A stretch of DNA of 64,000 nucleotides from Streptococcus infantis ATCC 700779 (GTDB lineage: Bacteria; Bacillota; Bacilli; Lactobacillales; Streptococcaceae): contig NZ_GL732439.1 of assembly GCF_000187465.1 (NCBI RefSeq), positions 1,583,913 to 1,647,912 of the forward strand. Reading direction: 5' to 3'. The stretch's first letter is position 1; the number at the start of each line of letters is the position of its first letter. Below, piece by piece: positions 48,722 to 59,722 of the stretch. The translations under genes and the position numbers were made by a program. The notes beneath the pieces are model-generated. The model had not been told where the DNA came from and made no database searches. It saw only the letters and a list, made by a program, of their open reading frames with translations.

Positions 48722-49579
48722 TTAAACTTTTCTCCGCTTGATTTCAAGCAGTCTTTGATAGAAGAAGATTTGGCTACTATAGATATAAGGGAAGATAGAG
48801 ATACTTGCGATTCCAAAGCTAATCCAGATAAGGATATACCAAGGAAGTAGTTGTAAATCAAGGACAAAGCGTTGGAACTTATAGCCTTTCATGAGAAAGC
48901 GGCTGGTATGCAGCACGCGGCTCGGTTTGGCAATTCCGATTGCAAGGGTGTCACATAAAAGTAGTTCAACTTGGGAATAGGCATAATATTGTGGAAGATA
49001 GATAATGGTTCCCAAAATCATTACTAGGACGCTACCAAAGAAATAGAGAGCAAAAGTAAGTAGGAAGTGTTCGATATCTGGATTTGTCACGTCGACAGAT
49101 GGAAATTCGGGATGAAGTTCCACAAATTTACGAGCCATGGCACTGCTATAAAAGAGCAAGTAGACTCCAAAAAGATTAGGGATGCTCCATAAAAAGAGGT
49201 AGAAACGCTTGAGTAAGAGCGTTAGAAATGTCTGGGTAAAGAAGCGATGGTCAAATAAGGACAAGCTATCCTTAAAGGAAAGCTCAATCTCAGAAATTCT
49301 GTAAAGATTAATGGTAGTAAAGAGAGCGCCAGCAAGGATAATAGAACTTGTAAATCCAACGGCTATCGGAAAGAGAGCAGACTGGATTATGATCCCTAGA
49401 AAACTCAAGAAGGACTGTTCAAGAATGCCTTCATCAAGTAGGGATAAAGGTCTGATAAAGCTCGATAGAATAAAGAGAATACTTGGTAATAAAAAGACAA
49501 GCAGCAAGCGAGGGTGCTCGGCTTGAAATTGTCTAGCCTGCTCGCGAACTTCTTTTAAATTAATTTTTGGGTACTTCAT
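48722..49579 (-). CDS. DUF975-family membrane protein
   Basis: Integral membrane protein of 285 residues with about six hydrophobic segments. The N-terminus MKYPKINLKEVREQARQF and the pattern VLHTSRFLMKGYKFQRFVLDLQ before a final helix pair are typical of the DUF975 family, whose function is unknown. The frame runs upstream to 49711 over the tgt promoter, but MKYP at 49579 is the natural start. A TGGTATAAT extended -10 ends six bases before this ATG, so the mRNA is probably leaderless. It is divergent from tgt. Confidence 0.85.
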   Translation of the reverse strand: MKYPKINLKEVREQARQFQAEHPRLLLVFLLPSILFILSSFIRPLSLLDEGILEQSFLSFLGIIIQSALFPIAVGFTSSIILAGALFTTINLYRISEIELSFKDSLSLFDHRFFTQTFLTLLLKRFYLFLWSIPNLFGVYLLFYSSAMARKFVELHPEFPSVDVTNPDIEHFLLTFALYFFGSVLVMILGTIIYLPQYYAYSQVELLLCDTLAIGIAKPSRVLHTSRFLMKGYKFQRFVLDLQLLPWYILIWISFGIASISIFPYIYSSQIFFYQRLLEIKRRKV

Positions 49580-49585
49580 TCTTTC

Positions 49586-49591
49586 ATTATA
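49586..49591 (-). promoter_or_regulatory. DUF975 gene -10 box six bases before the ATG
   Basis: Minus-strand TGGTATAAT, then GAAAGA, then ATG. It has the same six-base gap as ruvB and rsuA. Confidence 0.68.
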
Positions 49592-49600
49592 CCATAGTTC

Positions 49601-49629
49601 GTGACAGTTCCTGTTTTTTTTGATAGAAT
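49601..49629 (+). promoter_or_regulatory. tgt promoter and structured leader start
   Basis: GTGACA and TAGAAT are 17 bases apart, with transcription expected near 49636. The 60-base leader holds hairpins TGCCC-TT-GGGCA and CTGGGA/TCCCAG before the CGGAGGT ribosome site. Confidence 0.6.
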
Positions 49630-49692
49630 CATACAGTATGCCCTTGGGCACAAAGTAAGAACTGGGACTGTCTTTCCCAGCTTCGGAGGTAA

Positions 49693-50838
<1,146 letters not shown>

Positions 50839-50857
50839 ATTTGGCTTGAAATCCACT

Positions 50858-50888
50858 AAAAATCCTAAGTTTTATCTTAGGATTTTTC
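50858..50888 (+). terminator. tgt terminator
   Basis: Arms AAAATCCTAAG and CTTAGGATTTT around a TTTTAT loop, with a T run. Confidence 0.88.
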
Positions 50889-50972
50889 TGTTTTTTTTGA
50901 TAAAATAAAGGTACTATGAATGAAAGTTAGATGGCTTTTTTTGCCAATCTAATGAATGGAGAATAGACTCGT

Positions 50973-52790
50973 ATGCGTATTAAATGGTTTTCCTTGATTA
51001 GGATTACAGGTTTGCTTTTGGTACTCTTGTATCATTTCTTTCAAACGACTTTCCCAGGAGGTTTCTTCGGGGTTGACGTCTTCTTTACCTTCTCAGGTTT
51101 TCTGATCACATCACTTTTATTAGAAGAATTTGGACAAAAAGGGAAGATTGATATCTTAGGATTTTTTAGAAGACGTTTCTATCGGATTTTTCCACCAGTT
51201 GTTTTAATGATTCTTGTCATCATGCCATTCACCTTCTTGGTTCGCCAAGATTATGTGGCAGGGATTGGTGGGCAGATTGCTGGTGTTCTAGGATTTATGA
51301 CTAACTTCTATGAAATGCTGACAGGAGGAAGTTATGAATCTCAGTTTATCCCTCACCTCTTTGTTCACAACTGGAGCTTAGCTGTTGAAGTTCATTATTA
51401 TATCTTGTGGGGCTTGGCAGTCTGGTTCCTATCTAAGCGAGCGAAATCAAGCGGACAACTACGAGGAACAATCTTTCTACTTTCATCAGCTGCCTTTATG
51501 GTTAGCTTCCTTTCGATGTTTATCGGTAGTTTTATTGTGAGTTCTTACTCAACAGTATACTTTTCAAGTTTGACTCATGTGTATCCCTTCTTCTTAGGTA
51601 GTGTGCTTGCTACCGTAATAGGGGTTCGTCATGCAACGCCACTTTTTAAACGTTTGAATAGAAGCTTGGATTTGAAGCAGACTTTGCTAGTCTTTGGAGC
51701 TGGGCTCGGAGTCTTGCTATTACTGACCTTCTTTGTGAAATTTACATATCTCTTTGCTTATTTATTCGGCTTCTTGTTTGCAAGTTTAGCAGCGCTTCTG
51801 ATGATTGTTGCGGCACGCGTCTTGCATGAGAAAACACTGACGATCAAAGAGCCAAAGATTATCAGCTTTTTAGCGGATACCAGCTATGCTGTCTATCTTT
51901 TCCACTGGCCGTTTTATATTATTTTCTCACAGTTAATGGGAAATATTCCGGCAGTGATTTTAACCACCATCTTCTCATATATCTTCGCAACCCTTTCTTT
52001 CTATGTCATCGAACCTTTAGTAGCAGGAAAATCTACTGATCTCTTGCAAAAGGCAAAAGAAATTCCGCACATTAAACCGGTCTTTGCTGGCAGTGCTGGA
52101 GTACTTGGTCTGATTACCGTTGTCGTGATATTGATAGCTCCTCAAGTAGGTGCATTTGAAACGGATTTGATGGTTAATGGTCTCAATCAGGCGCGAACCA
52201 ATATGAACCGAACAAAAACCATGGCAGATCAAGCAGAAGCCAGTCGCTATAATATAGCTGACGGTGTATCCATCATTGGAGATTCGGTAACCTTGCGTGC
52301 TTCAGAGGGACTAAAAGAAGTCTTGCCAGATGCGCAGATTGATGGTCAGGTCAGTCGAAATACCAAACAGGCAAATGAATTGATGCTGAATTACAGTCAG
52401 AATAAAGCCTTGCCTAAAATTGTAGTCATTGCGACTGGCGTTAATAATCCTGAAAATTATAAAGCTGATTTGGATTTGCTGATAACAAATCTTCCAAAAG
52501 GACATCAACTTGTTTTAGTAACTCCATATGAGGGGGATACAACGCAGGAAACGCAACCTTATGTTGAGCAGTATGCAAGCTATGCGCGTGAACTGGCGCA
52601 AAAATATCCATATATAGCACTAGCAGATTGGAACCAAGTCGCTAAAGATCATCCAGATATTTGGAAGGGAACTGACCAGGTTCACTTCGGTAGTGATACG
52701 ACCAAGCAGGATGAAGGAGCAAAACTTTACGCAGAAACCATTAATGCTGCCGTTAAAGCTCTCACAGACAAACCTGTTAAATCAAAATAA
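50973..52790 (+). CDS. oatA: Peptidoglycan O-acetyltransferase, OatA/Adr type
   Basis: Membrane protein of 605 residues that O-acetylates MurNAc on the cell surface, giving lysozyme resistance. Residues about 1-370 form the acyltransferase-3 domain with about eleven transmembrane helices (LLVLLYHFFQTTFPGGFFGVDVFFTFSGFLI and SLAVEVHYYILW). The extracellular C-terminal domain is an SGNH esterase with Ser in IIGDSVTLRASEGL and the catalytic DQVHF. GGAGAATAG is the ribosome site. The pneumococcal relative is called Adr. It stands alone between two terminators. Confidence 0.93.
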   Translation: MRIKWFSLIRITGLLLVLLYHFFQTTFPGGFFGVDVFFTFSGFLITSLLLEEFGQKGKIDILGFFRRRFYRIFPPVVLMILVIMPFTFLVRQDYVAGIGGQIAGVLGFMTNFYEMLTGGSYESQFIPHLFVHNWSLAVEVHYYILWGLAVWFLSKRAKSSGQLRGTIFLLSSAAFMVSFLSMFIGSFIVSSYSTVYFSSLTHVYPFFLGSVLATVIGVRHATPLFKRLNRSLDLKQTLLVFGAGLGVLLLLTFFVKFTYLFAYLFGFLFASLAALLMIVAARVLHEKTLTIKEPKIISFLADTSYAVYLFHWPFYIIFSQLMGNIPAVILTTIFSYIFATLSFYVIEPLVAGKSTDLLQKAKEIPHIKPVFAGSAGVLGLITVVVILIAPQVGAFETDLMVNGLNQARTNMNRTKTMADQAEASRYNIADGVSIIGDSVTLRASEGLKEVLPDAQIDGQVSRNTKQANELMLNYSQNKALPKIVVIATGVNNPENYKADLDLLITNLPKGHQLVLVTPYEGDTTQETQPYVEQYASYARELAQKYPYIALADWNQVAKDHPDIWKGTDQVHFGSDTTKQDEGAKLYAETINAAVKALTDKPVKSK

Positions 52791-52795
52791 TCACT

Positions 52796-52825
52796 AAAAA
52801 GTAGAGATTGTATCTCTACTTTTTG
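52796..52825 (+). terminator. oatA terminator
   Basis: Arms AAAAAGTAGAGAT and ATCTCTACTTTTT with a TGT loop, directly after the gene. Confidence 0.88.
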
Positions 52826-52906
52826 CTTTAACGAGAATTGGGAAAAACTTGCCAAATTGTCAGAATTATGAGAAAATAGGTGCAGTATAAAAATGGAGGG
52901 AATGCA

Positions 52907-53248
52907 ATGAGAGAAGACATCAAGATTAATGATCGTGCTCTAGCATTGGAAGATCAAATCATTGAAGTACTCGAAAAAGTTTATGATACAGATGTAGAGT
53001 TAGATGTATACAATCTTGGATTGATTTATGAGATTCATTTAGATGAGGCTGGACTTTGTACAGTTGTTATGACCTTCACCGATACTGCCTGTGACTGTGC
53101 AGAAAGTCTGCCTATCGAAATTGTGGCAGGTTTAAAACAAATTACTGGGATTGAGGATGTCAAGGTTGAGGTTACCTGGTCTCCAGCATGGAAGATTACA
53201 CGCATTAGTCGTTATGGGCGTATAGCTCTAGGACTCCCTCCACGATAA
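52907..53248 (+). CDS. MIP18/SufT-type metal-sulfur cluster assembly protein
   Basis: Small cytoplasmic protein of 113 residues of the DUF59/MIP18 family (PaaD, SufT), which helps load Fe-S clusters or metals. It shows the DP-like VELDVYNLGLIYEIHLDE start and the Cys-containing FTDTACDCAESLP. The C-terminal TWSPAWKITRISRYGRIALGL is typical of the streptococcal form. GGAGGGAATGCA precedes the ATG at 52907; the longer frame to 52880 has no ribosome site. Monocistronic as far as I can see. Confidence 0.9.
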   Translation: MREDIKINDRALALEDQIIEVLEKVYDTDVELDVYNLGLIYEIHLDEAGLCTVVMTFTDTACDCAESLPIEIVAGLKQITGIEDVKVEVTWSPAWKITRISRYGRIALGLPPR

Positions 53249-53427
53249 AAAAATAGAGTGATAAGATGAATTATGAATCGGGATTAAAGACCTGATTTAT
53301 ATTTTTCTTTTTTTGTTTATTTATTTCATACAATAAACAAAAATTTTTGTTAAGAGTAACCACTTCACTCAAAAAAATGTTATTATAGTAGAAGTGATTA
53401 TAATAAAAAGAATAAGGTAGGATAGAT

Positions 53428-54378
53428 ATGAAATTATCTGTAGTAATTCCGTTTTATAACGAAGAGAATATGATTCAGAAGATGTATGATGAATTGGTTA
53501 AAGAAATCAATCAAATTACAAAAGCCGAATTTGAAATTATTTTTATTAATGACGGTAGTAAGGATCGTACTTTTGAACGTATGTTAGCCATCGCAGCTGG
53601 CGATTCACGTGTTAAATACATCAGCTTCAGTCGAAATTTCGGGAAAGAAGCTGGAACTATTGCAGGACTTGAATATGCAACAGGAGAAGCAGTTATTCTA
53701 ATGGATGGAGATTTGCAGCATCCACCAGCAATGCTTCCAAAAATGATTGAAGCTTATGAGCAAGGATACGATGTTGTAAGTGCTCGTCGTACACGTACAG
53801 GAGAAAAACGTCACCGTACTTTTTTAGCTAAACATTTTTATAAACTTGCCAATAAAATGATGGATATCGAGCTAATGGACGGAGTCTCTGAATTCCGATT
53901 GTTTAGCCGTAAAGTTGTAAACGCCATCATATCTATGCAAGAATACAATCGTTTTTCTAAAGGAATTTTTGCTTGGATCGGCTTTAACGAAAAAGTTATC
54001 GAATATGAAAACCAAGTTCGTACTGTAGGTGAAACAAAATACTCGTTGAAGTTCTCATTGAACTATGCGATTCAAGGGATTTTATCATTCAACGATAAAC
54101 CTCTACGTATGTGTATTAATTTTGGTTTATTCTGCTTATTAATTTCATTGGTTTATGTTCTTTGGACCTTTATCCAATATCTCGTAGTACCGGATTCACT
54201 CGTGAGTGGATACTTTACTACAATCTTCTCAGTCGTTCTCTTTGGTGGAATTCAATTGATTTCTATTGGGGTACTCGGAGAATACATCGGTAAGATTTAT
54301 TACGAAGTGAAGAAACGTCCACATTATCTTGTTGACCAAACGAACATTACTGTAAAAGGAGAGCAAAATGACGACTAA
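53428..54378 (+). CDS. GT2 polyprenyl-phosphate sugar transferase (CsbB/GtrB-like)
   Basis: Membrane-anchored glycosyltransferase of 316 residues expected to place a sugar from a nucleotide donor on undecaprenyl phosphate. The GT-A domain shows VVIPFYNEENMI, FINDGSKDRT and the metal motif MDGDLQHPP, and the C-terminus has two transmembrane helices (FGLFCLLISLVYVLW and SVVLFGGIQLISIGVLGEYIG) and FYEVKKRPHY-like KIYYEVKKRP. It overlaps the first YfhO gene by 11 bp. The upstream 180 bp contains AT-rich palindrome AACAAAAATTTTTGTT (53336-53351) and -10-like TATAAT near 53391. Confidence 0.92.
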   Translation: MKLSVVIPFYNEENMIQKMYDELVKEINQITKAEFEIIFINDGSKDRTFERMLAIAAGDSRVKYISFSRNFGKEAGTIAGLEYATGEAVILMDGDLQHPPAMLPKMIEAYEQGYDVVSARRTRTGEKRHRTFLAKHFYKLANKMMDIELMDGVSEFRLFSRKVVNAIISMQEYNRFSKGIFAWIGFNEKVIEYENQVRTVGETKYSLKFSLNYAIQGILSFNDKPLRMCINFGLFCLLISLVYVLWTFIQYLVVPDSLVSGYFTTIFSVVLFGGIQLISIGVLGEYIGKIYYEVKKRPHYLVDQTNITVKGEQNDD

Positions 54379-56995
54379 GAAAAAAGTCTATCTAGCAAGT
54401 TTTATTGCACCTATAGCCATCATGTTTGTGGCTTGGGCTATTGATGGCTTCTTTCCTTTCGGGACAAAGTCACTCATGGCGGTTGACTTTAACGCACAGT
54501 ATATTGGCTTATATGCTTATTTCAAACATTTATTTTTAAATGGCGATTGGAGTAGTTTCTTCTACTCTTTCTCTAAATCCATTGGAGGTGGGATGTTAGG
54601 GATTTGGGGCTTCAACTTGTTGAGTCCATTTAACTTACTCTTTCTATTAACCTCTGAAGAAAATTTCCAATGGGTGGTCCCAATTGTTATTGCCTTACGT
54701 TATGGAGCGATGGGATTAACCATGGCACATTTCTTGGTTAAACGTTATGATGGATTAAAGAATAAGGCCTACTTGGTTCCAATCGTCGCTACCATCTACG
54801 CATTAAATGGGTTTAATGTTAGTTATCAAATGAACCCAATTTTCTATGATGGAATGATCATGCTTCCATTAGTTTTAATTGGGGTTGAACAAGTACTAGA
54901 TAATAAGTCTCCAAGAGGCTATATTGGCATGCTTGCCTTATCTCTCTTTGTACAATTTTACATGGGTTATATGACCTGCATTTTTGTGGTCATTTATGCT
55001 TTATTCTACATTATTCGTTCAGAGAACTTAAGAAATAAAAAGGTTATTCTAACAAGATTGGGGAAATTAGCTGCCGCATCTATACTAGCTGTTGGAATAG
55101 TATCAGCTGTATTGCTCCCAATTCTGATTAGTTTGGTATCAACAAAAGGGGGCTTACAAAGCACTCTGAGATTTGATTGGAAGTTACAAATCAATCCGTT
55201 TGAGATTTTAGCAAAACTCTTTTTAGGAGCTTTTGATAATACTTCTTGGCCAGCTGGACCTAACTTGCCAAATATATATGTAGCTAGCTTTGGTTTACTA
55301 GGAACACTTTATTACTTTATTTCAAGTAAGATTTCAAAGTGGAGTAAAATTGCAGCAAGTTTTGTTCTCGTAGTGTTTTTGATTTCTTGTGCCCATGAAT
55401 TTACAAGTAAGTTGTGGCATATGGGACAAAATCCTGCTGGATTTTTCTATCGCTTCTCATGGATTATTGCTTTCTTTTTAGTTTATTTGGCTTATCTAAG
55501 TCTACGAGAAGTAGAAAAATTTACTAAAAGAGAAGCTAGCTTCCTACTGATTAGCGGTGCAGTTATCTTTTCTATTGTACAGTTACAACAACACTCTTTC
55601 TTAACAGTTTGGCAACGTCTTGCAACGATTTTGATTTTTGTGGTTTTGCTTGCAGCTTTATTCTATCCTAAAGTGAAACACTCTTGGATGATTATAGCTG
55701 CTTTGACTGTAGTTGAGTTAACAGCTAATGCAGCGCTTGTTCAATCAAGAGTTGGGTATACAGACGCTTATAAGTATCACGATGCAGTTTTGCAATTAAA
55801 GGAAGCGATTAATCCAATTAGACCTGACCACAGTGATTTTTACAGAATTAACAAATCATTTAATTTAAGTAAGAATGATCCATTTATGGTGGATTATCCA
55901 GGACTATCGGTTTTCAGTTCCAACCTGGAAAATAGTACACGTGATTTATTTGACCGTTTAGGAAACAACGGAATTAATGCAACAACCTACTATCAAGGAA
56001 CTCCGTTCCAAGATGCGCTCTTCTCAGTAAAATATCTAGTTGCTCCAAAACCAGTGCTTAAAGAGGACTATCCTGATACATCCAAACTGTATGTATTCGG
56101 AAACATGGTAACGCGTAAAGATATTACGACAAAAGCACCTGTTTATGAAGCTACTAGAACAAAGACATTCGAGACAGGTTTGATTTTGCCAATTGCTTAT
56201 GGTGTTAATGATGCAACGGTGAATGTGAAATTAGAGAACCATCAACCAATTCAAAATCAAAATAAGATTGTACAAGCTATGGGGGCAACGAGCGAAAATT
56301 ATTTAGCTGTACTCGGAGCAAATGAGATGAAATTGGACAATATGGAAGTTGTAGATCCGTCTAAACCGGAAACCTATAAGCGTATTGATTCTTCAAAACC
56401 AGGAACGATTACCTATCATTTAGTACCTCAATCTGCTGAGGATTATTGGGTAGCAATTCCGCAAATATTATCTCATACAGACAAAAATAAAATTCGTGTC
56501 ATGTTAAATGGCAAAAATTATGAATTCCAAGATAAATTCCAACAAATGCAATTTATTCAAATTGCACATAATTCAGTTGGTCAACCTACAGATTTAACGA
56601 TTGAAATTGATTCGGATAATGAATATAATTTATCTGGACTGCGCTTGGCTCGTTCTAATGCTGCTCTAGCAAATCGTATCATTCAAGAACGTCAGCTGCA
56701 AGGAATAAAATTAACTCATTGGGATAATCGTAGTTTTAAAGGAACAGTTAATATAACTGATGACAGTACTTGGATGATGACCAGTATCCCATATGAAAAA
56801 GGTTGGACTGTTAAAGTAGATGGAAAAGTAGTTGAAACTGCTAAAGTTTGGGATAGTTTGTTAGCCTACAAGATTACACCAGGTGAACATACAATTGAAA
56901 TCAGCTACTTGCCATCTGGATTTGTTGCAGGTTTTCTAATTTCAATCTTATCAACCTCTCTTTATGGATTTGCAATTTATAAAAAATGGATTTAA
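54368..56995 (+). CDS. YfhO-family GT-C membrane protein, copy 1
   Basis: Large membrane protein of 875 residues with about twelve transmembrane helices in the first 450 residues and a last helix at the C-terminus (FVAGFLISILSTSLYGFAIY). The first extracytoplasmic loop carries MAVDFNAQYIGLY, the expected acidic active-site region, and WSSFFYSFSKSIGGG. A C-terminal extracellular beta domain ends in PYEKGWTVKVDGK and TPGEHTIEISYLPSGF. By family it transfers a sugar from a C55-phosphate carrier to a cell-surface polymer such as teichoic acid. It overlaps the GT2 gene and is followed by a paralogue 20 bp later. Confidence 0.9.
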   Translation: MTTKKKVYLASFIAPIAIMFVAWAIDGFFPFGTKSLMAVDFNAQYIGLYAYFKHLFLNGDWSSFFYSFSKSIGGGMLGIWGFNLLSPFNLLFLLTSEENFQWVVPIVIALRYGAMGLTMAHFLVKRYDGLKNKAYLVPIVATIYALNGFNVSYQMNPIFYDGMIMLPLVLIGVEQVLDNKSPRGYIGMLALSLFVQFYMGYMTCIFVVIYALFYIIRSENLRNKKVILTRLGKLAAASILAVGIVSAVLLPILISLVSTKGGLQSTLRFDWKLQINPFEILAKLFLGAFDNTSWPAGPNLPNIYVASFGLLGTLYYFISSKISKWSKIAASFVLVVFLISCAHEFTSKLWHMGQNPAGFFYRFSWIIAFFLVYLAYLSLREVEKFTKREASFLLISGAVIFSIVQLQQHSFLTVWQRLATILIFVVLLAALFYPKVKHSWMIIAALTVVELTANAALVQSRVGYTDAYKYHDAVLQLKEAINPIRPDHSDFYRINKSFNLSKNDPFMVDYPGLSVFSSNLENSTRDLFDRLGNNGINATTYYQGTPFQDALFSVKYLVAPKPVLKEDYPDTSKLYVFGNMVTRKDITTKAPVYEATRTKTFETGLILPIAYGVNDATVNVKLENHQPIQNQNKIVQAMGATSENYLAVLGANEMKLDNMEVVDPSKPETYKRIDSSKPGTITYHLVPQSAEDYWVAIPQILSHTDKNKIRVMLNGKNYEFQDKFQQMQFIQIAHNSVGQPTDLTIEIDSDNEYNLSGLRLARSNAALANRIIQERQLQGIKLTHWDNRSFKGTVNITDDSTWMMTSIPYEKGWTVKVDGKVVETAKVWDSLLAYKITPGEHTIEISYLPSGFVAGFLISILSTSLYGFAIYKKWI

Positions 56996-57015
56996 TTTAG
57001 TAGGAGTAGACTATA

Positions 57016-59613
57016 ATGAAAATTTCAAAAATGAAATTAAAATTTAGTTCGCTATTCTTTGTTCCATTTATGGGTATGTTAGGAGTCTTCCTTTGTTTAG
57101 GGTTGACTCCCTTTTCACAAAATTCGGTGCATAGTGGAGATTTTCTTTCACAATATTTTCCGCTTTATATCGGATTACATAAACTATTTTGGAGCGGCGA
57201 TTTTAGCGGTCTGTTTTGGTCCTTCTCTAAATCCCTGGGAGGAGCAATGCCAAGTGTATGGGGCTTTAATAGTTTAAGTCCTTTCACGTTTTTATACGTA
57301 ATTTTTCCAATTTCGACATTTCATATTTTGAGTTATGTGATTCCACTCATTCGCTTTGGAGTAATGGGAGTGGCGTTTGGATATTTTCTTGAAAAGAAAT
57401 ATCAAGGGATTAGCAAAAATTACTGGCTGTCATTAGGTTTATCTACATCTTATGCGCTTAGTGGATTTATTGTATCTCAGCATTTCAATCCCAACTTTTT
57501 AGATAATCTAATTTATGTTCCTGTCATTCTTCTTGGTATTGAAGAAGTCGTAGAAGGAAAACGATCATTTAAATTACCGATTTTCCTTGCAGTCAGCTTG
57601 ATTACGAATTTCTATACAGGGTATATGATGTGCCTTTTTGTGGCTCTATATGCATTCTATGCTGTTTTTTCAAAGAAAGCTTCCTTGAAAGACTACCTAT
57701 TAAAAATTGGTAGGGTTGCATTGTTTGCAATGATTGGAGTAGGACTTGCAATGTTCTGGCTGCTACCAGTCTTTGGTGCCTTGGTAGAAAGTAAGGCGAG
57801 TGCAGGAAGTACATTTGAATGGTCTTTTAAAATCGTAAATGATCTTATAACTTTTCCTCAAAAATTTATTTTAGGCTCTTTTAGTGAAAAAGAGTGGGGG
57901 AACCCAAAAGCCTTACCGCACCTTTTCATTGGAAGTTTAGGCCTTTTTGGACTGTTTGTTTTCTATGTAAAAAAAGAAATTTCCCTTCGTAGCAAATTAT
58001 CTGCAACATTCGTATTATTGATTTTATTACTTTCCTTCAATATTCAAGGCTTTGATCAGATTTGGCATATGGGGCAACGTCCGGTCGGTTTCTACTTTAG
58101 AAATTCTTGGATTGCAAATGCCTTTATGTTGGTCTTAGCTTCTGAAAGTTTGATGAAGTGGAAAAATAGATTCCGATTTAATGAATTTTTGGTAGCTCTT
58201 ATAGGTTTTGGGTCAATTTTATTGTTCTCAATGCTTGCTACACTTTCTTATGTAGAAACATTACAGAAAATACTTGCATTTATTATTTATAGTATCGTTT
58301 TATGTGCATTCTTTCTAACAAAGGTCGATTTATCTCGAAGACTACAAATAGTTACCGGAGTTGTTATTGTAGAGTTAATATTGGGTGCGTTTATTGGACT
58401 GAAAAGAGTACCATTTTTCGTTAGTAATTCTAGTTTGAAGACTCAAATGGAGTATGCGATTGCTTTTGATGAAGAAGGTTATAGTAAATTAAATCAATTT
58501 ACACGTCTGGAGATGAATAAGGGATTGTCGCATGCCAATTTCCCGATTGCTTATAATTATAATGGAGCCTCTCACTTTACATCGAGTTTAGAGCATACAT
58601 TAATTGAAGAATTTAGTCACTTAGGACTTCCTGCCTCACAATCAGTTGTAAACTATACAGGGCGAAATATTATTTTAGATTCTATGTTTGGTTTTTCGCG
58701 GTTTATGATGGGTGGCGATGAAAATAAAGTCTTTGCGGATATTCGTGGTTTATATCAGAAAGAAGGAACCTTAAAGAACTTTGCTGTTTATCAAAATCCA
58801 TATGCCCTCTCCTTGGGATATTTAACAAATAAGGATCTTGCAACAAATGTAAACTTTGAAAAGCACAAACCAGTTAATAATTTAAATCAATTGTTACAAG
58901 TTGTGGGAATTTCGGAGAAAGAAGGTCTTAAAGAAGTAAGTGTATCAGAAGCTCATGTTGAAAATTTAACGAAAAATGGTGACAAATATACAATTACTCA
59001 AGAAGGTACTCCGGTAAAAATTGAATGGCAGTTATCTCTTGAACCAAACAAGTTGTACTTTGTCGAAATTCCAGAAAGACAAGCCGGTTCAGTCATTAAA
59101 TCAAAAGTGTTGGTAGACGGATCAAGTTATCCTTATGAAAATCGATTCCGAGAAAATCAATTATGGGTGGTTGGAAATGGAAACTTAAACAAAACGCTCA
59201 CATTTACAATTGATGAAGGAAAAGCCAAAGAATGGGATATTCGTGATTTTAAATTCTATTCAATCGATATACCAACTCTAACCAAAGCTTTGGAACAGTT
59301 TAAAAAAGCAAATGACATCACCATTGATTCCTATTCAAATTCAACAGTGAAAGCACACGTTAATGTTACAAATAGTGAACAATCCTTTGCAACTTTCACT
59401 ATTCCATACCATTCAGGTTGGAGTGTAACAGTAGATGGTCAAGCTCAAGAAGTTCAAAAATCGCTTGGTTTCTTTATGGGTGTATCACTAACGGAAGGAG
59501 AACATGAGATCGTGTGGACATATAATCCTCCAGGGTTAAACTTCGGAGTAATGCTTTCACTAGCTTCTCTTATTCTGCTCGTTTTCTTGTGGAAAAAACA
59601 AAAAATAGAATAG
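57016..59613 (+). CDS. YfhO-family GT-C membrane protein, copy 2
   Basis: Paralogue of the preceding gene, 865 residues, with the same layout: HSGDFLSQYFPLY in the first outer loop, FWSFSKSLGGAMPSVWGFN, about twelve helices, and the extracellular domain ending PYHSGWSVTVDGQ and TEGEHEIVWTYNPPGL. Both keep the Asp of the first loop and the SFSKS-GG motif, so both look active. The two probably share one lipid-linked sugar donor and differ in acceptor or attachment position; this is inference. A terminator follows. Confidence 0.9.
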   Translation: MKISKMKLKFSSLFFVPFMGMLGVFLCLGLTPFSQNSVHSGDFLSQYFPLYIGLHKLFWSGDFSGLFWSFSKSLGGAMPSVWGFNSLSPFTFLYVIFPISTFHILSYVIPLIRFGVMGVAFGYFLEKKYQGISKNYWLSLGLSTSYALSGFIVSQHFNPNFLDNLIYVPVILLGIEEVVEGKRSFKLPIFLAVSLITNFYTGYMMCLFVALYAFYAVFSKKASLKDYLLKIGRVALFAMIGVGLAMFWLLPVFGALVESKASAGSTFEWSFKIVNDLITFPQKFILGSFSEKEWGNPKALPHLFIGSLGLFGLFVFYVKKEISLRSKLSATFVLLILLLSFNIQGFDQIWHMGQRPVGFYFRNSWIANAFMLVLASESLMKWKNRFRFNEFLVALIGFGSILLFSMLATLSYVETLQKILAFIIYSIVLCAFFLTKVDLSRRLQIVTGVVIVELILGAFIGLKRVPFFVSNSSLKTQMEYAIAFDEEGYSKLNQFTRLEMNKGLSHANFPIAYNYNGASHFTSSLEHTLIEEFSHLGLPASQSVVNYTGRNIILDSMFGFSRFMMGGDENKVFADIRGLYQKEGTLKNFAVYQNPYALSLGYLTNKDLATNVNFEKHKPVNNLNQLLQVVGISEKEGLKEVSVSEAHVENLTKNGDKYTITQEGTPVKIEWQLSLEPNKLYFVEIPERQAGSVIKSKVLVDGSSYPYENRFRENQLWVVGNGNLNKTLTFTIDEGKAKEWDIRDFKFYSIDIPTLTKALEQFKKANDITIDSYSNSTVKAHVNVTNSEQSFATFTIPYHSGWSVTVDGQAQEVQKSLGFFMGVSLTEGEHEIVWTYNPPGLNFGVMLSLASLILLVFLWKKQKIE

Positions 59614-59641
59614 CTGACACACTCTGCGGCTATGATACTAG

Positions 59642-59676
59642 AAAAGGATGAAGTTCCTAAGAACTTCATCCTTTTT
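59642..59676. terminator. Terminator between YfhO copy 2 and ilvD
   Basis: Arms AAAAGGATGAAGTTC and GAACTTCATCCTTTT with a short loop and T run; placed between converging genes, so it likely acts in both directions. Confidence 0.87.
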
Positions 59677-59722
59677 GTATGTTTTTTAGAATGGTTGGTA
59701 ATAAATCAATCCGTAATAGTGT

